A stretch of 64,000 bases of DNA from Candidatus Riflebacteria bacterium HGW-Riflebacteria-2 (lineage in GTDB: Bacteria; Muiribacteriota; Ozemobacteria; Ozemobacterales; Ozemobacteraceae), in assembly GCA_002839435.1 (NCBI GenBank), contig PGYA01000004.1:88279-152278 (forward strand), read 5' to 3'. Of the stretch, positions 8,109-18,604 are shown piece by piece. The notes beneath the pieces are model-generated. The model searched no databases and was not told where the DNA came from. It saw only the letters and a program-made list of their open reading frames with translations. Position numbers and translations under genes: made by a program. Positions within the stretch are counted from its first letter, which is position 1. Each line of letters opens with the position of its first letter.

Positions 8109-10148
8109 CTATACGGTCACATCGACTGCTTTGATATTCAACGCAGCCCGTCTCAGATTGGGCAGAACATTCTTTCTAATAATCGCTTCGGCAGTGTCGT
8201 TGCCGCCTGCCTGGATACGACTGGATCTGTTTCTTCCGCCAGACATCTGATTCCTGTTTCTTTCATCGGGATTTCTCGACGAAATGTCCACAGTTATTTC
8301 GGTCAAATTTACGCCCTGGTTGAGAAGCTGCTCTTTGATCTGGGGTGCCAGCTCGTCGAGACGCGCTTTCGCAAAGGCGCTTTCGGCCGAAATCCGGGCC
8401 GATACTGTTCCATCCTTGGAGGTAAGTTCCATTTCAAGCTTGCCAAGTTCGCCGGGATCGAGCTCCATATTGAGAATCTTGCTGCCATTCTCGGTTTTCA
8501 GATATTCTGCTTTTTCCAGCATCTGACTGAAAATGTGAGTGGCGGCAGGAACTGGTGTGGCGGGTCTTGCTGCGCTCATTGAACTTGCGGGAGTGCCGTT
8601 GTGGGAAGAGAATCCGTTGCTTCCATTGCCGGCATTGTTGTTGTTCATGGCTGAATGTCGTTTAACCGCTTCGGGAGAGTAAGTTTCTGCTGAATTCGCC
8701 TTTTCGCCGCCAGCAGATTTTTCTGCAAACAGTGAAAAGAATTTTCTGGCAGCTTCTTCTGTTGCGGCTTTCGCCTGTTCAGGTGTAACCGGTTGGGCAG
8801 TCGCTGTCTGCGTTGTGGATTTGTTTGCGAGCATCGGTTCATCGGCCGTTTCTGTCTGGTCAACGGAACTGGCTGTTTCATTGACCGGTTGATTCAGACG
8901 ATTGAACTCCTGGCGCAGACTTTCTTCATTTTGCGGCTGTTGGCTGGTTGTTTTGCTCTGACTGGTTTCGACATTCTTTTCTGTAGTATTTCTCGCGGTT
9001 TCCCGGCGGTTGTCATCTGTCGTGGCCTGTTCTGTCTGAGCTGCATTCTCAGAATTTTCGACGGACATTGCAACAGCGGGTTCTTCTGTTTCAGTTATCT
9101 GAACAGGGTTTTGCGCTACAGCATCTGCTTCGTCGGTTTTCTCTTCATGCACTGGCTCATTCATAAGTTCATCAACCACCTGAACACTTGCCTCAGATTC
9201 GCTAAGGTCTGTCGGCAACTGGGTGCTGCTTTCATCTGCTGCTTTCTGCTGATCAGTCAAAGTTTGCAGCAATTGCATCAGTTCAGGAGATTCTGTCAGC
9301 GTCAGCAATTGTTCCTTCGCTTCTGAGTCGGGCATTTCAGCAATCATTTCGCCAAGCACTTCTTTGAACGCTTCTGGCGATTCAGTTATTGCTTCAAGTT
9401 CCTGCTGTGACAGACCCTGCAAGGCTTCGATTATGACCGCCTTCTCTTCCTGCGAAAAGTTGCCGGAAATTTTCTCCAGCAGAGCTTCATAATCAATAGG
9501 CTTGTCGGAAGTTTTTGACTGACTGGTGCTGTTTTCAGTGCTGACCGCAGCGATTACCGATACTTCAACTGTCTCAGTTTGACCAGCGGCGCTGGTTGCA
9601 AGGTCGTCAGTTGCCATTTGCAGTTCTTCTGCGCCTTCCAGCTCGAGAATTGCTGTTTCAGTATCTACGGCTGTCTGTTCGTCAGTCGTATCGGTTCTGG
9701 TAACAGATTCGTCAGCAGCATCTGCATCAGTCGATACTTTATTTTCGGCCTGACTTTGTGGTTTTTTCTCCAGTTTCCTGGCACCTTCAGAGTCTGAGCT
9801 TGCGCTCTCCTCTTTCGCTTTTCTGCCCGCGGCTCTTATTGCGTCAGATTCTTTTTTGAATGAGTCTGAGTTTTCAGTCTCCCAGGGCTGGTCTTTTTTC
9901 ACCGGCATCTCAAACTTTTCCGGACGTTTTGCCAGCAACGGGTTTATTGCGTTGATGCCAGTGACGGAATATATTCTGGTGTTGCCTGTTAGTTCGCCAG
10001 TCATGCTGTTCGCTGACACATCGCCGAGTTGCTGTTGTAACAGGTTGAGGAAGTCACCGGACTGTTGATTGCTGGCTTTGTTCGGCTTGTTCAGTGGCAG
10101 TTCAGATGAAAAAAAGCCGGAAATACCATTTAACATGTCATTATTCAT
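8109..10148 (-). CDS. fliK: Flagellar hook-length control protein FliK
   Basis: Long acidic low-complexity N-terminus; C-terminal Flg_hook pattern LNMELDPGELGKLEMELTSKDGTVSARISAESAFAKARLDELAPQIKEQLLNQGVNLTEITVDIS; SD aaggagg before ATG. Confidence 0.9.
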   Translation of the reverse strand: MNNDMLNGISGFFSSELPLNKPNKASNQQSGDFLNLLQQQLGDVSANSMTGELTGNTRIYSVTGINAINPLLAKRPEKFEMPVKKDQPWETENSDSFKKESDAIRAAGRKAKEESASSDSEGARKLEKKPQSQAENKVSTDADAADESVTRTDTTDEQTAVDTETAILELEGAEELQMATDDLATSAAGQTETVEVSVIAAVSTENSTSQSKTSDKPIDYEALLEKISGNFSQEEKAVIIEALQGLSQQELEAITESPEAFKEVLGEMIAEMPDSEAKEQLLTLTESPELMQLLQTLTDQQKAADESSTQLPTDLSESEASVQVVDELMNEPVHEEKTDEADAVAQNPVQITETEEPAVAMSVENSENAAQTEQATTDDNRRETARNTTEKNVETSQSKTTSQQPQNEESLRQEFNRLNQPVNETASSVDQTETADEPMLANKSTTQTATAQPVTPEQAKAATEEAARKFFSLFAEKSAGGEKANSAETYSPEAVKRHSAMNNNNAGNGSNGFSSHNGTPASSMSAARPATPVPAATHIFSQMLEKAEYLKTENGSKILNMELDPGELGKLEMELTSKDGTVSARISAESAFAKARLDELAPQIKEQLLNQGVNLTEITVDISSRNPDERNRNQMSGGRNRSSRIQAGGNDTAEAIIRKNVLPNLRRAALNIKAVDVTV

Positions 10149-10194
10149 TGTTTCACCTCCTTCCTTTTTAATTTTGTATAGTTTCCCACTATCT

Positions 10195-10222
10195 TTATCG
10201 TCATAATTTTCCCGAAGCCTTA
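10195..10222 (-). promoter_or_regulatory. Candidate sigma-28-like promoter upstream of fliK
   Basis: Minus strand TAAG-N16-GACGATAA (consensus TAAA-N15-GCCGATAA), 47 bp upstream of the fliK start. Motif match only. Confidence 0.35.
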
Positions 10223-10280
10223 GCGAAAATTTCCAAAAATATTACCGACTGACATTTGTTGCCGCATTGCCAGGTTAATT

Positions 10281-10550
10281 GTCATTGCGAGCGGAGCGAG
10301 GCAATCTCACCGAGAAAGGAAAATTACTCAGAACGGACTTATATAAGAGCTCATTGATTAATTCGCTTTCTGTAGCTTCGGCCTTCAGCCGGGTTGCTTT
10401 TTCTCCAGCGCTTCGCTTGCTCACAAGCTGACGAAAAAGCAATCCCGTCTTCAGACCTCGCAATTTTGAATGAGCTTTTGCATAGCCCTTTGCCCTTGCA
10501 ATAACGATTTTTTGCCAGGAATTATCGGGACGACTCCGGTTGCGTTGCAT
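10281..10550. repeat. Palindromic intergenic repeat region (gcgag-gagcgaggcaat type)
   Basis: Contains gtcattgcgagcggagcgaggcaatctc, a motif seen in dispersed repeats of many bacteria, with stem ATTGC/GCAAT; plus inverted arms gggttgctttttct ... gacgaaaaagcaatccc near 10389-10448. Confidence 0.55.
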
Positions 10551-10630
10551 TTTGTATAACGTGGGGGTATCCTGTTCACTCAGATCAATTATTCTTTATG
10601 TGTCTGTATCGATCTGCCAAGGAGTCTGCT

Positions 10631-12589
10631 GTGAGATATCTCTGCTGTCTGCTTTTTATCATCATTGTTTGCACCGCGTCAGCTGCCGACAAGGTCGTCT
10701 GGCCACTCAAGATAGAGATTTCGCAAAGCTCGAGTTTTGCAGAATTTCGTGGCATGCGGTTGCACGCCGGAATCGATCTGCGCACACAACGCCGTAACGG
10801 ACAGGCTGTTGTCGCGATTGCCGATGGCTTTATCTCACGGGTTGGCGTGCAGTTTCGCGGCTACGGTTATGCGCTTTATATTGACCATCCCAGTCTCAAC
10901 GCCAGGGTTGTTTACGGCCACCTTCAGGATTTTCAGGGCCCGCTCAAGGAATATATAGACGCCAAGCTGGCAAAAATGGGCAGTCGGCATGGTATAAACG
11001 ATTTTTTTACTCCCGACCGGTTTCCGGTTAAAAAGGGGCAGGTCATTGCTCTATCGGGTGAATCCGGCAGTGGCCCGCCACATCTGCACTTCGAAATGCG
11101 CAATTTTTCTGATGAACCGCTTGCTCCGGCTATGTTTGGCTATCGGCCAGTCGATCGCATCATCCCGGTGTTCCACCATTTTTATATCGAGCCGATGTCT
11201 TATGGCTGCGTCATTGACGGCAGTTTTCTGCCGAAACGCTATAATCTGGCAAAGAAAACTTCTGTGCTCTACAAGCTCAATCCTGTTCCGGCGGTGTCGG
11301 GTAAAATCGGCCTGCAGGCCGGTATTTCAGACACCAATGGCGATGGCAACCGCTACGGCGTCGAAAATGTCAGTCTGGAAGTGAATGGCAGCGCTTTGCT
11401 TGAACGTGTTTTTCATCGATACAGCTATGAACAGAGCCGCCAGGCCACCTGGATCTACGATTACTTTAAATCTAACCAGAAAGGAACTGGTTATGTTTAT
11501 ACGCTGTTCAAGTGGCCTTTTGATACATTGTATTTCGCTGCCGGTTTTCCTGCCTGGAGCGGCGTATTCGATCCGCGATCCTATGCCGGCAATTGCGCTG
11601 AATTTGCTGTGAATGCTGAAGATTTTGGCGGCAATCGCATTTCTGCTGTCGGCACCATTGTTAATCAACCAGTCGATTTCAGCAAAGATATCGATACTTC
11701 TGAAATATCCGGTTTCAGTTTTGACTGGTTCGAACAGACAGATCATACGCTTGTAGCTATAGGTGCCCGCAGCAAAGGCACGAAAGTCTCAAAAAGTGCT
11801 GGTATGATCGCCTGTCGCGACAGCCGAGGCGAAATCGCAAAACTCCTGGTTTTGCTTAGTGATACACGCGTTGAGATTGCTTTCCCCAAGGAAAAGCGTT
11901 GGCAACATGGCGCCTGGCTTGGCGACAGGCAAATTCTGCCTGAAACAACTCTGGTCGGGCCAGAAGGTGCTATTTTGGCGATGGCACCTGGTGCTCAGGC
12001 AGTATTTGCGCGAAATTCACTGCATTTCCCCACGTTCTGCTCTTTTGCGCGAACAATTGAGAAGCCTTCTCCCGGCGGCAGCTCAAAAAGGGGATTCCTC
12101 AAGCCTTATAGCGCTGCCTGGACCCTTGCTCCAGCCGAAAAGGTTTTCGATGCAGAAGTAAAGGTGAGTATAAACCCGGAAAACTATTCTGGTAGCCTGC
12201 AGAAACTTGGTGTTTATAATGTTTCGACCAGTGGCGCTTATTCGCACAATGGCGAAAAGATCGAACAGGGTTCGCTAACCTTTACAACCCGTGCCGGCGG
12301 GAGTTTTGTGATTCTGGAAGATCTGCGTGCGCCTGTTTTAAGCTATTCTCGCAAGGACAAAGATTATCACCTTGGCCCGGTATACGTTTTTAAGGTTTCC
12401 GATCTGGGTGAGGGCGTTGATTATCTCAGTGCCAGCGCCACAGTAGCCGGCAAAAAAGCAGAGGTCTACTCAGACCCAGATAAGGCCGAAATTTATGTGG
12501 TCAGACCGACGGGAAGCAACCATAAGGTTGCCTTGCAGGTGCGTGACAATGCTGGTAACAGCGGTTCAATCAGCCGCACCATCAAATAA
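10631..12589 (+). CDS. Secreted M23-family metallopeptidase (ORF opens at 10598)
   Basis: Signal peptide RYLCCLLFIIIVCTASA; HAGIDLRTQRRNGQAVVAIADGFISRV...YGYALYIDHP...VVYGHL...PPHLHFEMR: LytM/M23 motifs. Confidence 0.9.
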   Translation: MRYLCCLLFIIIVCTASAADKVVWPLKIEISQSSSFAEFRGMRLHAGIDLRTQRRNGQAVVAIADGFISRVGVQFRGYGYALYIDHPSLNARVVYGHLQDFQGPLKEYIDAKLAKMGSRHGINDFFTPDRFPVKKGQVIALSGESGSGPPHLHFEMRNFSDEPLAPAMFGYRPVDRIIPVFHHFYIEPMSYGCVIDGSFLPKRYNLAKKTSVLYKLNPVPAVSGKIGLQAGISDTNGDGNRYGVENVSLEVNGSALLERVFHRYSYEQSRQATWIYDYFKSNQKGTGYVYTLFKWPFDTLYFAAGFPAWSGVFDPRSYAGNCAEFAVNAEDFGGNRISAVGTIVNQPVDFSKDIDTSEISGFSFDWFEQTDHTLVAIGARSKGTKVSKSAGMIACRDSRGEIAKLLVLLSDTRVEIAFPKEKRWQHGAWLGDRQILPETTLVGPEGAILAMAPGAQAVFARNSLHFPTFCSFARTIEKPSPGGSSKRGFLKPYSAAWTLAPAEKVFDAEVKVSINPENYSGSLQKLGVYNVSTSGAYSHNGEKIEQGSLTFTTRAGGSFVILEDLRAPVLSYSRKDKDYHLGPVYVFKVSDLGEGVDYLSASATVAGKKAEVYSDPDKAEIYVVRPTGSNHKVALQVRDNAGNSGSISRTIK

Positions 12590-12683
12590 CAGCTTTGGCT
12601 GCTTCCATCTTACAGCCGTCAGGGTAATTGTCCTGAAAATGTAGAAATTTTATTGCGATCGCTCTGTCGCGGGCGCAAAAAAT

Positions 12684-12712
12684 TTGACCTTGGGGCGCAA
12701 GTCGTGTTAGCT
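12684..12712 (+). promoter_or_regulatory. Candidate sigma-70-like promoter upstream of the first FecR-domain gene
   Basis: TTGACC-N17-TTAGCT; followed by the inverted repeat gtgttagct/agctaaacac. Confidence 0.35.
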
Positions 12713-12770
12713 ATTAAAGCTAAACACATGAATTAGTTGTAGACAGTTTTTTATGAGGAGCCCCGCGCTG

Positions 12771-14438
12771 ATGAAACGCATTGGTTTATTGCTGCTGGTA
12801 GCGTTCTTCTTTTCTTTCCTGCCGGCCTTTGCCGACAATGGTACTTCGATAGTCAAATTTGGCGACCTGCATGGCGAAGTCAATGTCAGACCAAACACTG
12901 AAGACGATGATGCCTACATTTTTGCCGAACTTGATACGCCTCTGCACCATGACGACCGCATCAAAACCCTGACGCGTTCGGGCGCCATCTTGAGCTTCTC
13001 TGATATGTCTACTTTTGTTATGAAAGAAGACACCACCATAGTTCTCGACATTGCCAACGAGAAGCAGAGCAAGATTGGTCTGCTGGCCGGCAACGTTTGG
13101 GTAAACCTCAAGAAAATGGCCTCCGATGGCTCGCTCGAAGTCGAAATGGGCCAGGCAGTTGCCGGTCTTAAGGGTACTAATATTACCTGTTCAACCAATC
13201 AGGGTGAAGACCGCATTCAGGTTCTGCGTGGTATCGCCAGGGTTTTGATCAAGGAATCCAAAGAAACCATCGAAGTAAAAGAAGGTGAAGAGCTGGTCGT
13301 TAAAAAGGGTGCCAAGCCCGAAAAGAAAGAAATAGATGTCGCTGCTGAACAGAAAAAATGGGAAGAAGATACCTCTCGTCTTGGTGAATCGATTCAGATG
13401 AACGAAATTCCAGATGTTCTCAAAGGCATTCTGGAATCAGAAACGGCTGAGTTTACGCGTATTAACGAGGCCTTCACGCGCATGCTTGCACAGACCACAG
13501 TTGAAGCAGCAGAAGTGATGGAGTTACAGAAAGACGCTGAACGCTTTCTCGGGATAATTCTTGAAGATAATCTGATTCTAGGTTCGATGCGCAAGAAGGT
13601 CGATCTGGCTATGCAAACTCCCGGTTTGCCTGCCGCAGATGCCGTGCAGATGGCCAGTCTGCTGCGTGAAATAGCTGCCGTTCTCTCTCGCATACAGTCA
13701 AATCAGGCTCAGGCCGGCAAGATCATGCGTTATCAGTTCAAGCTGTCAGCCCTGATAAATGAAGAGATTCAGGCTGATATAGAGCTTGTCAGAACCGAAT
13801 TGGCGCAGGCTGTATCGGAGGTCGATGCCATTCGGGCAGTGATTTCGGCAAACCCGAGCGGCCAGTCTCAGGACTGGTTCATGGAGTCGGTTGAAGTCTG
13901 CGCAATGGCACTCTCATCTCTCGAGATTATTACGGAAAAAGTCGCTGCGCTTATTGCTGAGAATCCGACAAGCGTTGAGGCACAGGCTCTGTCAAAGATG
14001 ATCGCTGATCAGCAGATAGCTATCAGTACATTGATGCGTTCTCTGGCTGTCGTTGAAATAGATTCAGCCACCATAACCGAGATGTCACAGATAGACGATA
14101 CTCTATCCGATCAGATAGTGGTTTTGCAACACGAAATCAGCGCGTATAACAGTTTGACAGATGCTACCGTGGCTGAAAAGGAATCTCGGTTTGTTTCATC
14201 TGTCAAGATTATGAGTAATTTTGCCAAGGTCCGTCGGCAGTATACTAACGCTCAGCGCCTTTATGAGACCACAGCCAAGGCTACCAGTTCTTCAAAATTT
14301 CGCACTGCCGAAATGGAAGAAGTGGAGAGTGTTTACAGCAGAATTACTGATAATTTCCAGCAGCTTGGAATAGTGGCCGAAGAACTCGAACTTAACATTC
14401 GCGATCTTGAGAGCCAGCTCAGCACATATCTGAAATAA
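12771..14438 (+). CDS. Exported FecR-domain protein with coiled-coil C-terminus (paralog 1; ORF opens at 12753)
   Basis: Signal peptide; FGDLHGEVNVRPN...AELDTPLHHDDRIKTLTRSGAILSFSDMSTFVMKEDTTIVLD...VGLKGTNITC-type FecR domain. SD gaggag upstream of ATG 12771. Confidence 0.85.
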   Translation: MKRIGLLLLVAFFFSFLPAFADNGTSIVKFGDLHGEVNVRPNTEDDDAYIFAELDTPLHHDDRIKTLTRSGAILSFSDMSTFVMKEDTTIVLDIANEKQSKIGLLAGNVWVNLKKMASDGSLEVEMGQAVAGLKGTNITCSTNQGEDRIQVLRGIARVLIKESKETIEVKEGEELVVKKGAKPEKKEIDVAAEQKKWEEDTSRLGESIQMNEIPDVLKGILESETAEFTRINEAFTRMLAQTTVEAAEVMELQKDAERFLGIILEDNLILGSMRKKVDLAMQTPGLPAADAVQMASLLREIAAVLSRIQSNQAQAGKIMRYQFKLSALINEEIQADIELVRTELAQAVSEVDAIRAVISANPSGQSQDWFMESVEVCAMALSSLEIITEKVAALIAENPTSVEAQALSKMIADQQIAISTLMRSLAVVEIDSATITEMSQIDDTLSDQIVVLQHEISAYNSLTDATVAEKESRFVSSVKIMSNFAKVRRQYTNAQRLYETTAKATSSSKFRTAEMEEVESVYSRITDNFQQLGIVAEELELNIRDLESQLSTYLK

Positions 14439-14463
14439 TCAGCAGTTAAATATCGTTTTAAGC

Positions 14464-14499
14464 AAATTCTGCACGGCCCTGGCCGGGCAGAATTTTTTT
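14464..14499 (+). terminator. Rho-independent terminator after FecR paralog 1
   Basis: AAATTCTGC acggccctggccgg GCAGAATTTTTTT: stem-loop with T-tract. Confidence 0.8.
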
Positions 14500-14638
14500 C
14501 AGGCTTCCTATCACGGCTGCACCTGATGTCTGGTACTACATTTTTCTTGACCATACAGACAGCGTCATGGTAACAACAAATGTTTAAGCTGCACTCTATA
14601 TTGCGAAAAAAGATGTTTTTTTGAGGAGTTTTGGATTT

Positions 14639-16591
14639 ATGAAGCGGATTGGTCTTTTATTGCTGTTGATGACCTTTGTTTTCTCCCTTTCACCTGGTTT
14701 TGCGCAGAACGGTAGTTCTATCGTAAGGTTTGGCGATCTGCACGGAGAAGTTAACGTGCGGCCCAACGACGAAGATGACGATGCTTACATTTTTGCCGAA
14801 CTTTCTACGCCATTGAATCATAATGACCGTATCAAAACACTTACCAGATCAGGGGCCATCCTCAGCTTCTCTGATATGTCAACCTTTGTCATGAAGGAAG
14901 ATACGACCATTGTTCTCGATATCGCCAATGAACGCGAAAGCAAAATCGGTCTCGTGGCCGGCAATGTCTGGGTCAACCTGAAAAAGATGGTTGCCGACGG
15001 CTCGATGGAAGTTGAAATGAGCCAGGCTGTAGCCGGGATCAAGGGAACTAACATCACCTGCTCGAGCGACCCGGATGCTCAGGAAGATCGTGTTAAGGTT
15101 CTGCGTGGCCATGCCAGCGTTCGCATCAGGAAAACCAATGAAGTGTTTATCGTTGCAGAAGGCGAAGAAATTGTAATCACTCCAAAAAGCGCTCCGGAAA
15201 AGCAGAAGATCGATGTCGAAGAAGTTCAGAAGACCTGGGAAGAAGATCTCTCCGGCTTAGGGGAATCTCTCGATATCGACGATCTTCCAGAAATGCTGAA
15301 AAATATCAACGAATCTTCCGCTGCAGAATTTGGCAGGCTGAATGAAACTTTTCAGGCTCTGATGGCCATGGAAAAAGTCGAGCTTGCCGATGCTGTTGCG
15401 CTGCGAACCTCTGCCGAACGCTTCGTTGGTGTTATTCTTGAAAACATTCTTGTTATCAACAATGCGCGTCGCCGCGTCGATGCCGCTATGGGAACTGAGG
15501 GCATAACTGATGAACAGAGAGCGCAGCTAAGTTCTCTCATCAGAGAAATGTCCGCATCTCTGACTGGTCAGCAGAATTATCAGGCAGAGTTGGCGCGTAT
15601 GATGCGCTATCAGTTCCGTACATCTGCCATCAGCGAAGAATTCCAGTCAGAAATTGAAATGATCCGCACCGAACTGGCGCAGGCTATCGGAGAGCTGGAT
15701 AATTTTAATTCTGAATCTTCACAGGTAAGTACCGATCTCGGCCAGATGACAGAAGAGCTGGCAACGATCATTGAACGTATCGATGCAGTAAGAGCAGAAC
15801 TGGCAAACAGTTCAGGGCAATCTCAGGAATGGTTCCTCGAGAAATCTCAAGAGCTCGATGAATGTTCGCAATCTATCGAAGAGCTCTCTATAAAAGCAGA
15901 GAGTTTGAACTCTCCAATAAATGAAAGGGTGCAGAGGTTGACTGTTATTGGGTCTGCGATCTCTGACTTGTCGCAGCAGACTTTGGCAATCATTGAATTG
16001 AGTGCAGATAATGCTGAAGCACAAGCTCTGCTGAAATCCATAAATGAGCAACAGGCCCATCAGCAGTCGTTCTTAAAGACAAATGACGACTTGCTTGCAC
16101 AGATCCAGTCGTTTTTGAAGGCTGTTTCGACTCAGCAAACGGCACTTGCGTCTTTACAAAAGCCGGTTGCAGTAGTAGAAATTGATACTGCTACCATAAC
16201 CGAAATGCAGCAGATCGAATTTGAAATATCAGAAGCGATCGTAACGCTCGAGCAAGGTGTTCGCGATTACAACAGCATATCAGTGAGTCCTTTGTCGGCA
16301 GCTATCTCAAGATCGACTATTGAAGAGCAGGAAGCCCGACTGCGAGCATCGATAGCGATTATGAGCAGTTTTAACAATGCCAGAAGGCTGTATCAGAAAG
16401 CTCAGCGCAAATACGATGCAACCATGCGTTCAACTACCGGTTCTGGCGTCAGAACCGGCGAGCAGGAAGAAATGGATTCTCTGTGGATGAACATCAGCGA
16501 CCGTTTCCAGCAGCTTGGTGTAGTTGCTGAAGAACTGCAGCAGCACATTCAGGAACTCGAAGACAACCTGAACCACATGCTTAACCAATAA
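14639..16591 (+). CDS. Exported FecR-domain protein with coiled-coil C-terminus (paralog 2; ORF opens at 14621)
   Basis: N-terminal ~150 aa nearly identical to paralog 1; SD ttgaggagttttggatttATG. Confidence 0.85.
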   Translation: MKRIGLLLLLMTFVFSLSPGFAQNGSSIVRFGDLHGEVNVRPNDEDDDAYIFAELSTPLNHNDRIKTLTRSGAILSFSDMSTFVMKEDTTIVLDIANERESKIGLVAGNVWVNLKKMVADGSMEVEMSQAVAGIKGTNITCSSDPDAQEDRVKVLRGHASVRIRKTNEVFIVAEGEEIVITPKSAPEKQKIDVEEVQKTWEEDLSGLGESLDIDDLPEMLKNINESSAAEFGRLNETFQALMAMEKVELADAVALRTSAERFVGVILENILVINNARRRVDAAMGTEGITDEQRAQLSSLIREMSASLTGQQNYQAELARMMRYQFRTSAISEEFQSEIEMIRTELAQAIGELDNFNSESSQVSTDLGQMTEELATIIERIDAVRAELANSSGQSQEWFLEKSQELDECSQSIEELSIKAESLNSPINERVQRLTVIGSAISDLSQQTLAIIELSADNAEAQALLKSINEQQAHQQSFLKTNDDLLAQIQSFLKAVSTQQTALASLQKPVAVVEIDTATITEMQQIEFEISEAIVTLEQGVRDYNSISVSPLSAAISRSTIEEQEARLRASIAIMSSFNNARRLYQKAQRKYDATMRSTTGSGVRTGEQEEMDSLWMNISDRFQQLGVVAEELQQHIQELEDNLNHMLNQ

Positions 16592-16612
16592 GGCTACCCG
16601 GAGGAAAATAAA

Positions 16613-18580
16613 ATGAAAAAATACACTGTTGCAATTCTATTGCTCGCGATAACAGTTCTGGGCAGCCCTTTGTTTGCCCTTTCTGCGGCCAGCGAACGCG
16701 CCCTTGACGCTTTTCGCCGCTATGAGCCAGATTTTGCCAATTCGCTGCGCCGTCTCGAAGAGCTTGACCGCCGCATGGAAAATCTTGGCATCGACGCCGA
16801 CAGCAACCGCGGCGTCGAAATAAAAGACGAAGCTGAAGAAACGCTTAATCGTGTTCAGCGTCGCTATGACCTGATGGAAGACCTTTTTACCAGCGTTTCA
16901 GCTGACTATCCGGCTGACCGCACCCAGCTGTTCGACGGTTTCTCGCGCATTGACGACCTGTATCGCAGTGTGCGCGACGCCTATCTGCAGAAGTTTCTCT
17001 ATCGTGGCCAGAAGCGGCCGGCTGCCAAAGAAGCAGTTCCTGCCGTAAGTGAACCGGTCAAAGACACCGCTGACACTGCAGCACCAGCTGCCGCTGCTCC
17101 TTCTACGTCGCCAGCTGCGACAGAAGAAGATAAGAGAGTCGATATCAGCGGCGTTCTCAAACTTGACTTCAGAAACCGCAATGAAGTTTACCGAACTCAG
17201 ACCAACGCTGTGAAGAATGTAAATACCGAAGAGGCTTTGCCGAACAATCTCAGGCAGGGCCGTCTGTCATTGACCTTCAAGTTTGACGAAAAGCGCCAGC
17301 TGTTTGCTGAAGAGCGCTTTCTCAAACGTGAACGCAATGAACCGGTTCACGAGAACTACTTCACCCTGTCATATATGCACAAGGTCGATCAGGACCATGT
17401 CTGGACAGTTAAAAATACCCTGCAGCATGCCTGGTATCCCGAAAACGGCATCAAGGATTATCGCAACAACCTGATCGAAACTTTCTACAATGAACGCTGG
17501 ACTAAGCGCGAAAGACTGGCCAATATTGGTTACCAGACCCGCGTTTATCCTCAGTATGCGCGATCCGATTTCCATCAGTTCAATGTCAGTGACCAGGAAA
17601 CCTGGTTCAAGGGCTTTGGCACCGTATTTGCCGAACTCAAGGGCAACTGGCGCCGCTATCGCAACGTCGATGATCTCGACTACGACAACTTCAACCTCTA
17701 TACCGAATATAATCGCAGCTACGCGGGCAACAAGGCAGAATTGAGCCTGTCAAACACCTTTGACCGCCGCAGCTATGACCAGGAAGCGGTTAATCTTTAC
17801 AGAACCAGCTATTACGATAACTATTTCCGGGTCAACTACGATCTGCCAGTGCATGACAGCCTTTCTTATGGCTTCGAAGGTCAGCACCAGAAGCGCAATT
17901 ATGGTGCTGATGAACTGCGTGGTTATTCAGAAGTAAACCTGTTCTCTGCTGCCCGCTTCAAAATCGACAAAGACACCCGGGCCCAGGCAGATTACCGATA
18001 TGTTTTCAATGATGAAAATACCAAGATTCGTGCGCACAAGAATCACAAGCTGCATGGTATGTGGCAGAAGAGCTACAACAAAGACTTCAAGGTTCGCCTT
18101 GATGACACCTATCACATGCGTACATCTGTTGTTGGCGAAACCATGGATTTCCGCGAAAACATGTTTACTGCCAAGCTCTCATGGCGCCTGAAGAGCAAGA
18201 TCGATCTGACCTGGAACAATGAATATCTGACCCGCTATTACGAAGAAACCTTCTTTCGCGATTTCAGATATTTTCTCAGCGGTCTGAACTTTTCCTATGC
18301 CAAGCCCGGCACTTATGACTGGAAAGTCGATCAGAGCTGGCGCAAGTTTGCATTCCGCAATGGCAACAACGTAAATACCGGCTGGGAAGGCGAAGCACAG
18401 CCGATTACTCAGCTGCAGTACAATTACATCATCAACACTGACCTCAAGTTGCGGCTGCGCGCCTCATGGGAAAAGACCTATTATCGCTCATTCGATTCTC
18501 TCTCTCAGGAACTGCTCTGGGATTTCGCCAGACCGATGACCGTAACCGAATTCTTCGGCGGCCTCGAATACACTTTCTGA
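16613..18580 (+). CDS. Exported protein with N-terminal helical region and putative beta-barrel C-terminus
   Basis: Signal peptide MKKYTVAILLLAITVLGSPLFA; alternating aromatic/polar strands in the C-terminal ~450 aa ending in ...RPMTVTEFFGGLEYTF (terminal Phe). SD ggagg. Confidence 0.7.
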   Translation: MKKYTVAILLLAITVLGSPLFALSAASERALDAFRRYEPDFANSLRRLEELDRRMENLGIDADSNRGVEIKDEAEETLNRVQRRYDLMEDLFTSVSADYPADRTQLFDGFSRIDDLYRSVRDAYLQKFLYRGQKRPAAKEAVPAVSEPVKDTADTAAPAAAAPSTSPAATEEDKRVDISGVLKLDFRNRNEVYRTQTNAVKNVNTEEALPNNLRQGRLSLTFKFDEKRQLFAEERFLKRERNEPVHENYFTLSYMHKVDQDHVWTVKNTLQHAWYPENGIKDYRNNLIETFYNERWTKRERLANIGYQTRVYPQYARSDFHQFNVSDQETWFKGFGTVFAELKGNWRRYRNVDDLDYDNFNLYTEYNRSYAGNKAELSLSNTFDRRSYDQEAVNLYRTSYYDNYFRVNYDLPVHDSLSYGFEGQHQKRNYGADELRGYSEVNLFSAARFKIDKDTRAQADYRYVFNDENTKIRAHKNHKLHGMWQKSYNKDFKVRLDDTYHMRTSVVGETMDFRENMFTAKLSWRLKSKIDLTWNNEYLTRYYEETFFRDFRYFLSGLNFSYAKPGTYDWKVDQSWRKFAFRNGNNVNTGWEGEAQPITQLQYNYIINTDLKLRLRASWEKTYYRSFDSLSQELLWDFARPMTVTEFFGGLEYTF

Positions 18581-18604
18581 GCCGGCTACAGGAAATAGAG
18601 GTAA

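Noticed and set aside
10275-10550. 91-aa minus-strand ORF as a real gene
   Set aside because: It coincides with palindromic repeat sequence. RLPRSARNDN-type endings are typical translation artefacts of intergenic repeats.
12771-16591. Classical FecI-FecR-FecA iron signalling
   Set aside because: No ECF sigma factor or TonB receptor in the neighbourhood. Both FecR-domain proteins begin with cleavable-type signal peptides rather than a cytoplasmic anti-sigma domain.
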